The notes beneath the pieces are model-generated. The model was not told the DNA's origin. It searched no databases and saw only the letters and a list, made by a program, of their open reading frames with translations. A DNA stretch of 64,000 bases from Amoebidium appalachense (taxonomy: Eukaryota; Ichthyosporea). The stretch is from NCBI GenBank assembly GCA_963693365.1, contig CAVNZM010000016.1, forward strand, positions 2,232,001 through 2,296,000, in the 5' to 3' direction. Positions 1-10,692 of the stretch are shown here, piece after piece. Numbering within the stretch: the first letter of the stretch is position 1; each line of letters begins with the position of its first letter. A program made the position numbers and the translations under genes.

Positions 1-25
1 AAGAAAGATGTGTGTGAGTGTGTGT

Positions 26-76
<51 letters not shown>

Positions 77-143
77 GAATGTGTTGTTTGTATACGAGGG
101 AAAGTGTGCATGAAGAAAGAAAGGAATAGAGAGGTGTGTGTGT

Positions 144-186
<43 letters not shown>

Positions 187-271
187 GAGGGGGAGAGATA
201 GAGGTTGTGTGTGTGTGTGTATGCCAACGTGCGCTCGCGTGTGTGTGTGTGTGTGCGTACGCACGTGTGCC

Positions 272-358
<87 letters not shown>

Positions 359-524
359 TCGCGCGCGCGCGCATGCGTGTGCGTGTGTGCGTGTGTGTGC
401 GTGCGTGTCATACAGAAGGGTGCGTGACCCAGGGGGAGAGGGGGGAAAAGGGGGTAGAACATGACCACATCACTAAGCACACTATGCAAAGAATACCCTA
501 ATGCACACACAAGGCATGCGACAC

Positions 525-795
525 AATTAGAAGGGGGATGGGGGGTTTGAATGCGTCAAAAAGTACGAAGTACACAAGAACAAACGGATAACACAATGCA
601 GAATGCAAGCCATACATAAAGAGTATGCATAATAAGCAGAGCCCATCCTCAGGGGGGGCCCACGTCATCCACAGTACCCGTTTCGACCCATTTACCTCGT
701 TAACGAAAAACAACTCAGATACTGTTTCACTTGAACATGGGTAGGTCACCCGTCTTGATCAGAGACGAGCAGGGTTGCTTATGCAGGCAAGGGCA
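525..795 (-). repeat. Poly-C-bracketed repeat, long copy
   Basis: Read on the minus strand, a C tract is followed by the core GAGGATGGGCTCTGCTTAT, then about 100 nt ending in a GTACTTCGTAC box and GCATTCAAACCCC. The copy extends upstream to about 795 through sequence shared with the copy at 2409-2716, including a block around TGATCAAGAC and GCATAAGCAA. It sits in a septin intron in the same orientation as the gene. Confidence 0.75.
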
Positions 796-1320
796 GTGGG
801 AAAGGCCGGGGGTTAAAGTTGCAGCAGTAAGCAGAAGCAAGAAAAATATAGATAGGAACTCAGGAGACGGGGGTTCTAGGAAGCTCCCCCGTCGCTACCT
901 AAGTCGATACTTCCCTGGCTAACATACTACACCAGCTGGAAAGAATTAAGTCCCGAAGGCCGCAGAATTCACAATTAGAGGGGAAAATATGAGATTTGAC
1001 CCACGCCGCAGGGTAGTAACACGCTTACTAGGGCGGAACTTTATCGTCTTCGAACGGAAAGCTATGCCCCCGGATGTCAGCCGGAAATATGGTATCACCC
1101 ATTGCTTTGGGCTTGAAAAAAGCCAAATCGATAGTCCGAGTTATGTTATGCCGGCGGGTAACATGCCGCATGGGTTCCAAGGGAGCTGTCGCCAACAGAG
1201 CGGTGTGTGCATGTGTGCATGTGTGCACGTGACGCAATGTGTGAAGTGTGTCTATAGAAGGGGGATGGGGGGTGGGGGGAGGGGGAAGAGGCGTGTGGGG
1301 GGGGGGGGGGGGGGGGGGGG

Positions 1321-1440
1321 GTAAGAACGAGTCACAGAGTAAGAAGTACACATTCATGACGGACAACACAATAAGGGTATTGCAAAGCACATAAGGGAGC
1401 ATGCATCATAAGCAGAGCACATCCCCTCAGGGAGAGAAAC
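1321..1440 (-). repeat. Poly-C-bracketed repeat copy
   Basis: On the minus strand the order is CCCTGAGGGGATGTGCTCTG, TTATGATGCATGCT, TGTGTTGTCCGTCATGAATG, a TGTACTTCTTACTCTG box, then a C tract. It matches the copies at 525 and 22621 block by block. It lies in a septin intron, in sense orientation. Confidence 0.7.
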
Positions 1441-1461
1441 GGGGGGGAATGGTGGGGGAGG

Positions 1462-1499
<38 letters not shown>

Positions 1500-1512
1500 C
1501 TCAATGACTTAC

Positions 1513-2877
1513 CGTATGTTCTGCTGAAAGTTTCGACTGTCTCTCTGGTGTGGTTGTGCTCTGCCTCTTCAAAAGTCGAGTTGAAGAGGGAGTCAAGCAG
1601 GGTGGACTTGCCTATGGCGGTCTCACCTGGAGGGTGTAAAAAAAAGAAACTTCAATAATAATGAACTCAAAAATCCTTGGAAAATTACCAGCAGGAACCC
1701 CATCGAGATTAAATTGCTTCTTGAATCTTGGGGGGAACGCTCAAAGTTTCCCTCATACAGCTAGGCTGGGAAAAAATGGGAGGGAGGATAGTGGGTTTTG
1801 GGTGTCGAGGGGCGACACACGGAGGGGGGGGGGGGGGAGGGGGGGGGGGGGACAATGTTAAGTGCTGAATATTTGTGTGTGTGAGTGGGGGGGGGGGGGG
1901 GGGGGGGGGGGGGACATATTAAAACCCCGACAACAGCAAAGGCTCATAGACAAACCACAAAAGAACTAAATGTGCATTTAAGAGAGACATGGAAAGAGCC
2001 CATCCAGCCGGAAGTGATAAGGAAGAGGGGGGGAGAGGGGGGGAGGGGGGAGGAGAGAAGAAAAAATTGGGGGAGTGTGTGTGTTTGTGGGGGGAGGGAG
2101 GGGGGGGGGGACGAGGAAGCCGGCACCATAAACGTTTTATGAAAACATACGAAGCAAAGCAAACAAGATGAACTGATATTTGACACCGTGTGCGCACACG
2201 CAAGTTCATTACCCTCCTTCCCCCCTTCCTACCCCCTCCCTTCCCCCCCCCCACCTCCTCCCCTTCCCGCCCACATGAGCGCCTGTGCCTCTGTGTCTGT
2301 GTGTGTGTGCGTGTGTGCGTGTGTGTGCCTGTAAACAGGAGCACTGAAAGGGACGGGCATGGCTAGGCACGTGTGTGAACAGTGTCTGGGCACTTGTGTG
2401 CAGGTAGTACTTTGAGAGGGGAACGGGGGGGAGGGGTTTGAATGCGGAACACGGCACGAAGTACGCATATACAACGAGAAGCATGGTGCAGGACACATGC
2501 AAAGGCAAACATTCAAGTATGCAACATCAGCCATGTGCACAGTATGCGTCATAAGCAGAGCCCATCCTCAGGGAGGACCCAAGTCATCAATTGAGTCTGA
2601 GTTTCGACCCCTTAGCCCGCGTATATACGACGCTCCAACTCAGACAGCAGCATCAACTGAACTTGGGCGGGTTAACCAGTCTTGATCAAAGACGAGCAGG
2701 ATTGCTTATGCAAGCAAGGTGAGCAAAACGGTGAAGATGTGTGTGCAAACTAATGCAGTGCAGCGAAAAATGCGTATGTGCTTACAGATGCACGACACAG
2801 AGCAACCATGCCCGGTTGCATGGAAGTAAAGCGGTCTCCACACAGTGGTCTGTCCTGAAAGGACACCTCTGAGATGT

Positions 2878-2912
<35 letters not shown>

Positions 2913-2930
2913 TGTGTGTATGTGCTGGGG

Positions 2931-2974
<44 letters not shown>

Positions 2975-3977
2975 GGTGGATAGACAGAAAGTGGGGGTGA
3001 TGGGGGTGAGTTTGTTGGAAACAGAAAGAAGCCATTGGCTATGGAAAGTTCAAAAGTCAGTTACCCAAACACGAATATGAACACAAATACCCACCCATGA
3101 GAACGATGTTTAGGTCGAAGCCTCGTGTCGTCCTTTTCCTAATCGTCTGGTCAACCAGCGTGTCGAACCCAACCGCCCCCGATAGCGTCATCGTGTTGCC
3201 ATCGGTGGCCTAGCGAGCGTGCAAGCTGTTAGTTTAGACAAAGAATTCGAAACATGGTGTTACACATAGAAGGAAGCAACGGCTTTTTATCAGCAAGCAG
3301 CTTTTCTCTTCAACCTTAACTATAGCTTGCCTTGGGAGAGTTTGATGAGATTTGTACTTACACCTAGCCGTGCAAGATCTCGACTAACAACAGAAAGGCA
3401 CACGCGCAGGCAATCACTCCTTGCTCCCCAACAACAAAAAATAGGAGCACCACAGATGTGATCAAGGAGAGGGAAAGGTGCTCCGCAAAAAAAAAAAAAA
3501 AAAAAGAGGGTCGGGGGGAGAGAGGGGAGGGGGGAGAGTCAAAGCCGCCAATGCTTTAGGCATGGAGGAGGTAGGTGAACGCTTATTTAATAGGAAAGGG
3601 GCTGGAGAGGGGGAGGGGGAGGGACGCAGGGGAGGAGAGGGGGGGAAGGGGGGGGGATCGGCGCAGGGGGGGGAAGGGGGGAGGGGGGAGAAGGCGGTAG
3701 CTTTCAGGACACAACCAAGAAAACATCCGCTAGAAAGAGGAAACTGGAGACTACATCATTGTATGTGTATGTTGCCATGTTATCTTTCACCTTGTCTGTG
3801 TAATCTGCAAGCCGGTTTTCCCGTGTGCTAAACTGCTTAGAAGCCAGGCCAACTGCAAACTTGACATGATTCTGTGCGCATGACAAACGTGGCAAACCGG
3901 GAAGAAAGGAAGGAAAGGGAACACACCAGCATAGTTGGCCCAGTTCTCTGTATTGACGGCATTTTCGGTGGAGCGAC
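1513..3977 (-). CDS. Septin GTPase, partial (three exons)
   Basis: Septins are filament-forming GTP-binding proteins of the cell cortex and division site. Three minus-strand exons join in frame. 3927-3977 is a short proline-containing leader; its start codon was not found. 3095-3209 encodes VGFDTLVDQ, then the basic stretch IRKRTTRGF and a beta strand running into the P-loop. 1513-1626 encodes the G1 motif GETAIGKSTL followed by LDSLFN, as in septins. Exon ends fit GT-AG: ATG-G/GTGGGT joins GT-GAG to complete the Gly of the P-loop, and the last exon ends at /GTAAGT. The polybasic segment just before G1 is the usual septin phosphoinositide-binding region. The G3, G4 and septin unique element exons are missing, presumably left of position 1. 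Introns carry poly-G (plus strand) and three copies of a dispersed repeat. The family call rests on the combination of a GFxxL-type leader, polybasic stretch and septin-type G1; the first exon is the least certain. Confidence 0.85.
2409..2716 (-). repeat. Poly-C-bracketed repeat, long copy
   Basis: This is the best-preserved long copy. The minus strand reads TGATCAAGAC block, GTCGAAACTCAGACTC, GAGGATGGGCTCTGCTTATG, CATACTTGAATGTTTGCC, TGTCCTGCACCATGCTTCTC, CGTGCCGTGTTCCGCATTC and then C-rich sequence. Its halves match the copies at 20370-20530 and 21374-21437. It lies in the intron between septin exons 3095-3209 and 1513-1626. Confidence 0.8.
2879..2972. repeat. Paired poly-G tracts
   Basis: Two long G runs (about 2878-2909 and 2935-2971) are separated by a short GT-rich spacer. 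They lie inside a septin intron and read as poly-C on the coding strand. Homopolymer length in the assembly should be treated as approximate. Confidence 0.85.
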
Positions 3978-5644
3978 CTGGAGGGGAAAAAAGAGGGTTG
4001 GCATCAGCAACAGCCCAAAGCAGACACGCTTTGGTCTCTATTAGGTTTCCAACGCTGCAAACCGACAAGCAACTCTCTTCTACTCTAGTTACTCTAGTGA
4101 AGGATGTAACTTAACAAGCTTCCATGATCTTAGAATTTAAAGCTTATTTTACGTAGAAAGCGCCATTCACCAATCCCCCAATCCTGCACAGTATCTGTAT
4201 TCCGCCCTTAGCTACAAAAACGCAAGTAAGTGGATGTTCACGACCCAACACCAGCATATGCATGCAGCATTTCTCTGGATCCTCGTGTAATTCAGAGAAC
4301 ATAAGTAAACGAATAAGTGTTTCAAAGCACACCTTTTGGTATACAACTAGCTATGAATTATCTCTCTCCTCCTCTGTCGCCGGTATGCCTAATGAGAACG
4401 TTGTTTTTGGTTTGCGCAGTACACAGAATATAGTGCGAGCTCCTTACCCGCGCAAAACGGAAGAAACGTGTGCCCGTATGCATTTCGCGCATGGATTCAT
4501 GATCAATACTTTTCAGTGAGGTTCGGCACCAAAAAGCCTAACGACAGGACAAGGTGGTTTTCACGATAAAAAAGATTTGATAAAACAAAGGGAAATAAGT
4601 AATATGTAAAAGTATACCATTGAAATCATTTCTTTTGCGTACTAACCATGTATTTGTAGTGTTCTGTAAATATACTACCCTACACAGTATTTGATAAAAT
4701 GCATTCTGGGATATTCTTACACTGTTTTGCACCTCTCTGCTATTCCCGCACGGATTGGTGGAGAGAGAATCAATGAAAAATCAGCGCCCCTTTTGATTGG
4801 TGTTCTAGATATGTACTTGGCTTATCACCTTGCTGACCTGCAACGAATCAATATCAGATTTGGAATTGTCAAAAGCCCGCCAAATGTCTCTCTCCTCTCT
4901 CTCTCTAGTCTCCAAGGCTATCTACCCACTGGCTTGCGACATACAAGGTATGTACATGTTGAGCCGGGCCGCAGGGAGACAGTCACTCATCACTCAAAGT
5001 GACTACTCTCTCTCTCTCTTTCTCTTCGAATTCGCCATTCCCCCCCCCCTCCTCTTATGTTGTTTGTGCACATACATTTTATTTTCTGTAAACGTAATTG
5101 GAATAATGAAGGCGCGCCATCAACAGGTCAACTCAACCACTTGGAGCTTTTTGGAGCTCTTTCACCCCCAGGCCCTCTCTCCCTATGTATTACATACGCA
5201 CTATTGCTGCAAACGTCATGAAGTAAACCGACCGATGATATTATTAGCGCCAGCAATAGTAAAGGTGCATCTACTTGAACCAACTCAACTGGTGCGGGTG
5301 CCGAACTGCATTGAATATGATTCGGAGCTTTTGACACTTTGAACCCCTTTAACGTGCTTTTGTGCTAAACACACGTGTCAAACGTCAAAAACACGGTGCG
5401 CATACCACGAGTTTTTGGGTCTGCCCGGACTTAACCGCATCTTTCCCTTTTCCTATTCCACCCAAGCTCTGTGAGTCCCGCGTTTCCCAGCTACTCTCCG
5501 TTTACCCTTCAAAGTTGTATGCAAAATCTCTAGAATCCAGCAATGGGCTTTTAGTTCTTGATGAGATTTGGCTTTTGGGCTGTTCCTCGTTTTTCGTTCT
5601 AATTATTAGGTTTTTCTTTTTGGAACGCACACTACTGTTCAAGC
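3978..5644. other. Intergenic region between septin and LRR genes
   Basis: No exon was recognised. The septin transcription start and perhaps a first exon on the minus strand should lie here, and the promoter of the plus-strand LRR gene towards the right. I see ATTGG (CCAAT-type) motifs near 4753 and 4795, TC-rich microsatellite near 4890-5030 and a C tract at 5041. No clear TATA box was found before 5645. Confidence 0.5.
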
Positions 5645-7840
5645 ATGGAGCACCAGGGAATGGCTGACCGTTTTGATGCAAACATCAGTGACACCATGCC
5701 TGACATATTCTGGCTTGGAAATAGAACTCACTGGGAGTCTATCCCAAGCGAGGCAGAGATCGGAAAGGCTTTTGACATGCTAATAATTGGGGCAAGGACT
5801 GTGGAGGAGCAGAGAGGTCATGTTCCTGTACGCATAGGCGTCTCTTACTCTGGTATTGGGGAAACGGACTTTTCAGCCACGATTCTCGCCAGATTAGAAC
5901 CGCTTCTTTCCATGTTCCGTACTCAGCTTTACTTGTTTTTTGACTCTGAAGAGCAGTCTGAATTTGTCCTTTCTCACAGTATACCCAAGCTATTCACCAA
6001 CGTTTCTCTTGTCGGCCGCGTTAGTCTTTCTCCGGACGTGCCCATTAACACTACCATAACGTCTCTCTCCATTTCTTCGGTCAAGTTTCCGCACGGCTTG
6101 CCCCAGCTGGGAAAGCTCGAACGTCTGCGCAAACTACACATTTCACCGTTTTCCGGTGCAAAAAACTCACAACATGAGAATGAATTCTGGCCAAGCACTC
6201 CATCATCCCTCCCGTTCGTCTCAACTCTAAGGGAGCTTCAGGCTTTTACGTTGCACGAGTGCGCGAGACTGCAACATCCACCACAATTCTTCTCCCCGGC
6301 GCATTTGACACATCTCGATTTAAGCTCATGTCCCAACCTATCAGCGCAATTTCACACTACGTTGTCGTCCTGTACAAACATTCGGAACGTTCACCTTCGT
6401 GGTATACATAGTCTGGAAAACGTTAACTGGGCCCAGTTCACCCCACTTCTTGAAACCGTGGATGTGGGAGGATGTGCACGGATGACAAGCATTTCTGCTT
6501 TACGCTCGTGTTCGAATTTGACAGAACTAATTGCAGACCATTGTCCCGGCCTCATTCAAACGGATGGACTAAGCTCATGTTCCAATCTGCGCACTGTTGA
6601 TTTCAGTTTCACCGATGTTCCAAACAAAAACACGTTTGTGGGTTTGCGCAACATCACACATTTCGTCTTTTCCGGTAGTAAGTGGACGGAGACGGATTTC
6701 TGGTTTCTCACCGAGAACAGACAGCTGGAGTCTATTGTTCTTCGTCATTGCCCACACCTGAGAAACGTGCGTTTTCTTTGTATGGCAACTCGCCTCATCA
6801 GTGTGGATATTTCAAGCAGCAAGAAGATCCAACACATGCCCCTCGGCCACTCGGTCGATTTGGAGGTGCTATGCGCCAACTACGCGCGAACTTGCGATTT
6901 GGAAGAGATCATGTCGTGTCGCAACCTGAGACATCTAGATCTTCGCACGGGAATTCAGGTGAAATGGCCGGAGCACATTTCCCGCATGCCCGAACTGAAC
7001 ACGCTTTTCCTTCACGCCATCAAGCACTGGAACCTCGTCCCCCTTTCCTCATGCTCCTGTCTTCGCGTTCTTCAGATTGCACGCATGCCTGATGTTACGT
7101 CCATTGAGCCGCTCGCGCAGTGTTACGTCCTCGAGATTCTCCGTTTGGGTTTCGCGCCAGGAATCAAGGAGATTGGTTCGGTGAGTACTCTGCCAGGCCT
7201 TCGAGAGTTGGTGATTGCGTTTGGGATGGATCTGTATTCCGACACGCCATCACAGGAAGTCGCCATGTTCGAGATGCTTCTCAACGGGTCCACCTCCACG
7301 TGTTTTGTCATCGGCGATGAAACCGAGCATTACGTTCGTCTCGTCGGTTCGGATGTTACAGGGATCGATGCTGTCGCGGCGTGCAGGAGATTAGAAAAGT
7401 TGGTTATCGCTGGTTTGGACAGGGTGGAAACGGTGAATAACGTAGGGCAGTGCCGCAATCTGACATCATTTGCGGCGATTCACTGCGGCAGTTTGAAGGA
7501 CTGTTCGGGCCTGAAAAGTTGTTCCTCCCTACGTTCCTTTTTTGTTGACGGGTGTCAGCGCCTCCCCCCGCTTTCACATCTTCGGAGAGATCTACTCGCA
7601 AAACAGAATACGACGGATTCGCGGGTGCAAAAGGGAGCAGATTTGTTTCAGGTGCCACCACCACCACCACGAACAGGGAAAACGGAGGTTGGGGAGGGCT
7701 CGGAAGGCGTGGGACGGTGGGAGGAAAAGTTGGCATGTAGTGAAGAAGAATGCGAGTTGAGCGAAAACGAGAAGGAGAAGGAGACGGGGAAAGGATTAAG
7801 GGAGGAACCGCTTGGAGATAAGACACCCAAGCCTGCTTGA
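5645..7840 (+). CDS. Intronless leucine-rich repeat protein
   Basis: A single 731-codon frame starting at ATG 5645. From roughly residue 130 to 640 it is built of degenerate leucine-rich repeats of about 22-26 residues with a recurring cysteine, of the form LxSCSNLxxLxxxxCxxL (for example SALRSCSNLTEL, GLSSCSNLRTVDFS, GLKSCSSLRSF). The N-terminal 120 residues have no recognisable motif. The C-terminal tail (about 655-731) is charged and low-complexity, rich in E, K and G, after a short PPPPP run. No signal peptide or membrane segment is evident, so a cytosolic protein-protein interaction role is likely but not shown. Similar Cys-containing LRR proteins are known from several protists. The gene has no introns although its neighbours are intron-dense, and no homopolymer tract interrupts it. 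An AT-rich 3' flank follows the stop. The function is unknown. Confidence 0.85.
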   Translation: MEHQGMADRFDANISDTMPDIFWLGNRTHWESIPSEAEIGKAFDMLIIGARTVEEQRGHVPVRIGVSYSGIGETDFSATILARLEPLLSMFRTQLYLFFDSEEQSEFVLSHSIPKLFTNVSLVGRVSLSPDVPINTTITSLSISSVKFPHGLPQLGKLERLRKLHISPFSGAKNSQHENEFWPSTPSSLPFVSTLRELQAFTLHECARLQHPPQFFSPAHLTHLDLSSCPNLSAQFHTTLSSCTNIRNVHLRGIHSLENVNWAQFTPLLETVDVGGCARMTSISALRSCSNLTELIADHCPGLIQTDGLSSCSNLRTVDFSFTDVPNKNTFVGLRNITHFVFSGSKWTETDFWFLTENRQLESIVLRHCPHLRNVRFLCMATRLISVDISSSKKIQHMPLGHSVDLEVLCANYARTCDLEEIMSCRNLRHLDLRTGIQVKWPEHISRMPELNTLFLHAIKHWNLVPLSSCSCLRVLQIARMPDVTSIEPLAQCYVLEILRLGFAPGIKEIGSVSTLPGLRELVIAFGMDLYSDTPSQEVAMFEMLLNGSTSTCFVIGDETEHYVRLVGSDVTGIDAVAACRRLEKLVIAGLDRVETVNNVGQCRNLTSFAAIHCGSLKDCSGLKSCSSLRSFFVDGCQRLPPLSHLRRDLLAKQNTTDSRVQKGADLFQVPPPPPRTGKTEVGEGSEGVGRWEEKLACSEEECELSENEKEKETGKGLREEPLGDKTPKPA

Positions 7841-8481
7841 AACGGTGAAATTTAACTATTTATTTTTTACTTTAAAACTAAAAAAAATTATAGCGAGTGG
7901 CTGTTGATTGTTGGTGGTATTCCTAGGGAGAGGGGGGGGGGGGGGGGGGGGGAGGGGGGGGGGGGGAAGGGGGTTAGAGCACATACCACGAAGTTGTCAA
8001 TCCTGTTCTGGAGGGGGTTCCAGCTTCTTGATGTAAAACCCAATGTATATTTGGAAGGCAAAATTGCTAACCCCATGCCTGCTGGCTCTTTGTCTTTTTC
8101 CTTGTTCTTTCTTTCCCGCTCTAGGCTGGCCAGTGGGTTTTCCATTAATTGTGTTTGTTTTCTTCGGTTTCTTTCTCATTTTTCCTGTATGGTAGGTGGA
8201 AATTTTTAATGCGTTTCACGGGCTTCTCAGATAGTAAGGGGGGAGGGGGAGGAGGGGGGGGGGGGGGGGGGGGGGGGAGGGGGGGGGGAGGGGGGGGGGG
8301 GGGGGGGGGGACTTGAACGTGTGTAACATGTGTGTGTGCTTGTTATGTTTTGTTATGATTAGTGTAGCTAACTATCATTGATGGGGGAGGCCGCAAGTGT
8401 TTGGTTGCATGGGGTGCCTTAACGGTGTAAGAATGTGTATTTGTGGGTATGCGAAAGTGTAGCCGATAACGGTGGCAAGGA

Positions 8482-8537
<56 letters not shown>

Positions 8538-9271
8538 AATTCGAGAACTTGTGTGTTTGTTTCGTAACAATGATTGACAAGTATGATAATCTGCGACTGT
8601 TGACTCCTCGTCTTCTGAAAATGACGGTTATATGTGGGCTTTATACGACATGTGTGACCACTATTATGCTGGCAGCGCGCAGCACTTATTATTCTGATGC
8701 TGTAATAATCCATTTTGCTTATTATTTGATTAAGCGGAGTAAAAATTAATATTATGTATGCGAAGAAGGCTGGATGGCCGTATTGCACCACGTTCAACGC
8801 AAACATATGATTGGTCCAGATCGAATTATGTTTGATCGGATCGTCCATATTAGGAAACTGCAAAAAAACCGTTCGTGGAAAGGGAGCCCCTACTTATATG
8901 TATATATATGTGATGGTGATTTGGTATATTATGTCTGAACACAAAAAGACTCGGTCCGAATCTGATCCCCGTCCCAGGAAGAGGTGTCATATATTTGTAG
9001 CGCCAAATTCAATCAACTCATTCCGCCAATATTCGACTATGATTCTGACAGTGATTGGTTCCCAGCCGTTAGATTATATCGGAGTTTAATTTTGTTTATA
9101 ATGTCAGTGTTTGATTGGCCGACAGAACAACATCCCCCCTCCCCTCTCCTTCCCCCCCCCCCCCCCTCCCCCCAGTGGTTGGGGTGCTCTTTGGTTGGGA
9201 GACTACAGGGGTGGTCCTATGTAAATTTAAGAATTTCCGAATCTAAGATTTTAGCCCTAGAAATTGTTTGA
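7841..9271. other. Intergenic, G-tract-rich
   Basis: Contains G runs at about 7930-7966, 8235-8310 and 8484-8536 (over 50 G), with short AT-rich stretches between them. Open frames here are glycine or proline runs through the homopolymers. No exon with plausible splice sites was recognised, and nothing links it to the LRR gene beyond forming its 3' flank. Confidence 0.6.
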
Positions 9272-9276
9272 AATAT

Positions 9277-9549
9277 TTTTTCTTTTGACTGGATTTATTC
9301 GACGGAAAGATATGCAAGTATGCACGGCATACTGAGAAGACAATAAAAACTTCCACGAGTTATCCAGTAACAAATGCATACTGAGATACCTGAACACTGT
9401 GTGAAAATCATATAAATACTCAATGTGACGACCAACAGAATTCAACAAAAAGTCTAAAGTGTTCACATTGCCAGCTAGTGTAGCAGACACCCGTAGGGAA
9501 AGAGGTAAAACGCGACATAAAAACTCACACCTATCAACATGCTTGCGAT
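9277..9549 (-). mobile_element. LINE-B 3' fragment with 7-bp target duplication
   Basis: This 5'-truncated copy matches the 3' end of the LINE-B at 48151-56898. It encodes the last residues of ORF2 (TLAGNVNTLDFLLNSVGRHI) and the 3' UTR ending CAGTCAAAAGAAAAAA. AATATTT occurs at 9272-9278, just beyond the A tail, and again at 9552-9558 directly beyond the 5' junction, consistent with target-primed insertion on the minus strand. Confidence 0.85.
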
Positions 9550-9558
9550 TGAATATTT

Positions 9559-9688
9559 AAGATTCTAGCTGGCTAGCCCCCACAGTAGCCCCAAATTTCC
9601 GCCCAGCCAGCGGCCTCTACGCTCGATTGCGAATATTTTGCGCAATCAGCATGACGTCATCCGAATATTTTTTTTATTTTTTTTTGGG

Positions 9689-9739
<51 letters not shown>

Positions 9740-10168
9740 ACGGTTAAGGTTGGGGTGTGGGTGTCGGGGTAAGTGTTGATCGTGCATTTAGAGTCTTTGT
9801 CTTGGTAGGTTTTTTTTTTTTTTTTTTTTTTGAAACGTGCAAGGGTGCACACTGTTGTCCTTTTTCTTTTGGGTAACGATGGCCATAAGTGTTAGTGTAT
9901 GTGGCGCTCGCGCGCTGGCGGTGTGTGTGCACAATCAAAAAACCATGTTCAAGTGCAGCAGAGATATTTACTATGACTTCCAGTCTAGTTTGAAGCTTTT
10001 GAAGAACAAACGGAAACATTTGCTTCGTTACCAGGCGAAAGAGGTCAATGTGCGTGTGTGCGTGTGTGTGTGTGCGTGTGTGTGTGTGTGTGTGCGTGCG
10101 TGCATGTGTGGGTGCGCGCACGTGTGTCCCACAGACTGTAGTAGGGAAAGTGTGAAACGGTTTACATA
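9559..10168. other. Non-coding stretch with G48, T22 and GT repeats
   Basis: A G run of about 48 (9690-9737) follows a T-rich stretch, with a T22 tract at about 9810-9831 and (GT)n at 10050-10110. Around 9941-10048 both strands stay open for about 33 codons (plus: MFKCSRDIYYDF; minus: LVTKQMFPFVLQK). I could not decide whether this is an exon, so none is called. Confidence 0.5.
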
Positions 10169-10655
10169 ATACCGTAATGGCTCACTGTACCCAGACAAGA
10201 CAATATGTTCATTTACTCATGAGCGACCATCAAAACGTCCACCAGATGCACCTACCGCAGATGCACAGCCAGAAAAACATCGCCTTAGACTAAGCACAAC
10301 ACCTATTCACAATACACTACCCATTAAAAATAACACCACACCACTCCGTAGAAACAAAATAGCAACCATGCCGAAACCTTCGGTTGAAACAGTACTGGCA
10401 GAACTTGCCCTCGTTAAGAAACAGCTAGATGAGCTGTTACCACTCAAGAACATGATAGAAAAACTCCAAACAGAAAATGCCCAACTCAAGCTCACCATTG
10501 ATTCACTCACAGCCCAGCTAAACAGTAGTGGATTGCAAAACCCCAAAACTCGAGCAAACAACTCGCGAACGAGACATTTTCACCCCAACACAAAACAACA
10601 CAGGACCGGAAGCACAGCCCCCGGCAGAGTTCCTGGAATAAGCGAACTCTCTTAA
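10169..10655 (+). pseudogene. LINE-A ORF1 N-terminal fragment
   Basis: An open frame after a stop near 10168 runs to about 10655. It encodes a basic, Pro/Thr-rich leader and then, from ATG 10368, a leucine-zipper-like coiled coil (LALVKKQLDELLPLKNMIEK and onward heptads). Layout and position of the coiled coil parallel the N-terminus of LINE-B ORF1 at 56790, which also has a leader followed by heptads (DENARLRIQVTELL). It ends abruptly where the inverted LINE-A piece begins at 10693. Assignment to LINE-A is inferred from this adjacency and parallel layout, as no other LINE-A ORF1 N-terminus is in the window. Confidence 0.6.
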
Positions 10656-10692
10656 TACACCCGAGCTCCGCCAAATTGCCAAGGAAACATAT

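Larger units (their letters stand above)
1..1512. other. Septin intron sequence (low complexity)
   Basis: This stretch lies downstream, on the minus strand, of the last recognisable septin exon and should be intron. It holds (GT)n at about 32-76 and 278-354, a G tract at about 147-184, more G tracts at 1297-1321 and 1463-1499, and two copies of the poly-C-bracketed repeat. I searched the minus strand for the septin G3 (DTPG-like) exon and did not find it, so the 3' part of the gene is probably outside the window. About 800-1200 is unique sequence without convincing coding potential. Confidence 0.6.

Noticed and set aside
2750-2874. Extra septin exon with CATCT/GTAAGC donor
   Set aside because: Septin exons 3095-3209 and 1513-1626 join directly in phase within the P-loop, so nothing can lie between them.
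9941-10048. Exon encoding MFKCSRDIYYDF on the plus strand
   Set aside because: Both strands are open, there is no convincing acceptor, and no neighbouring exon was found.
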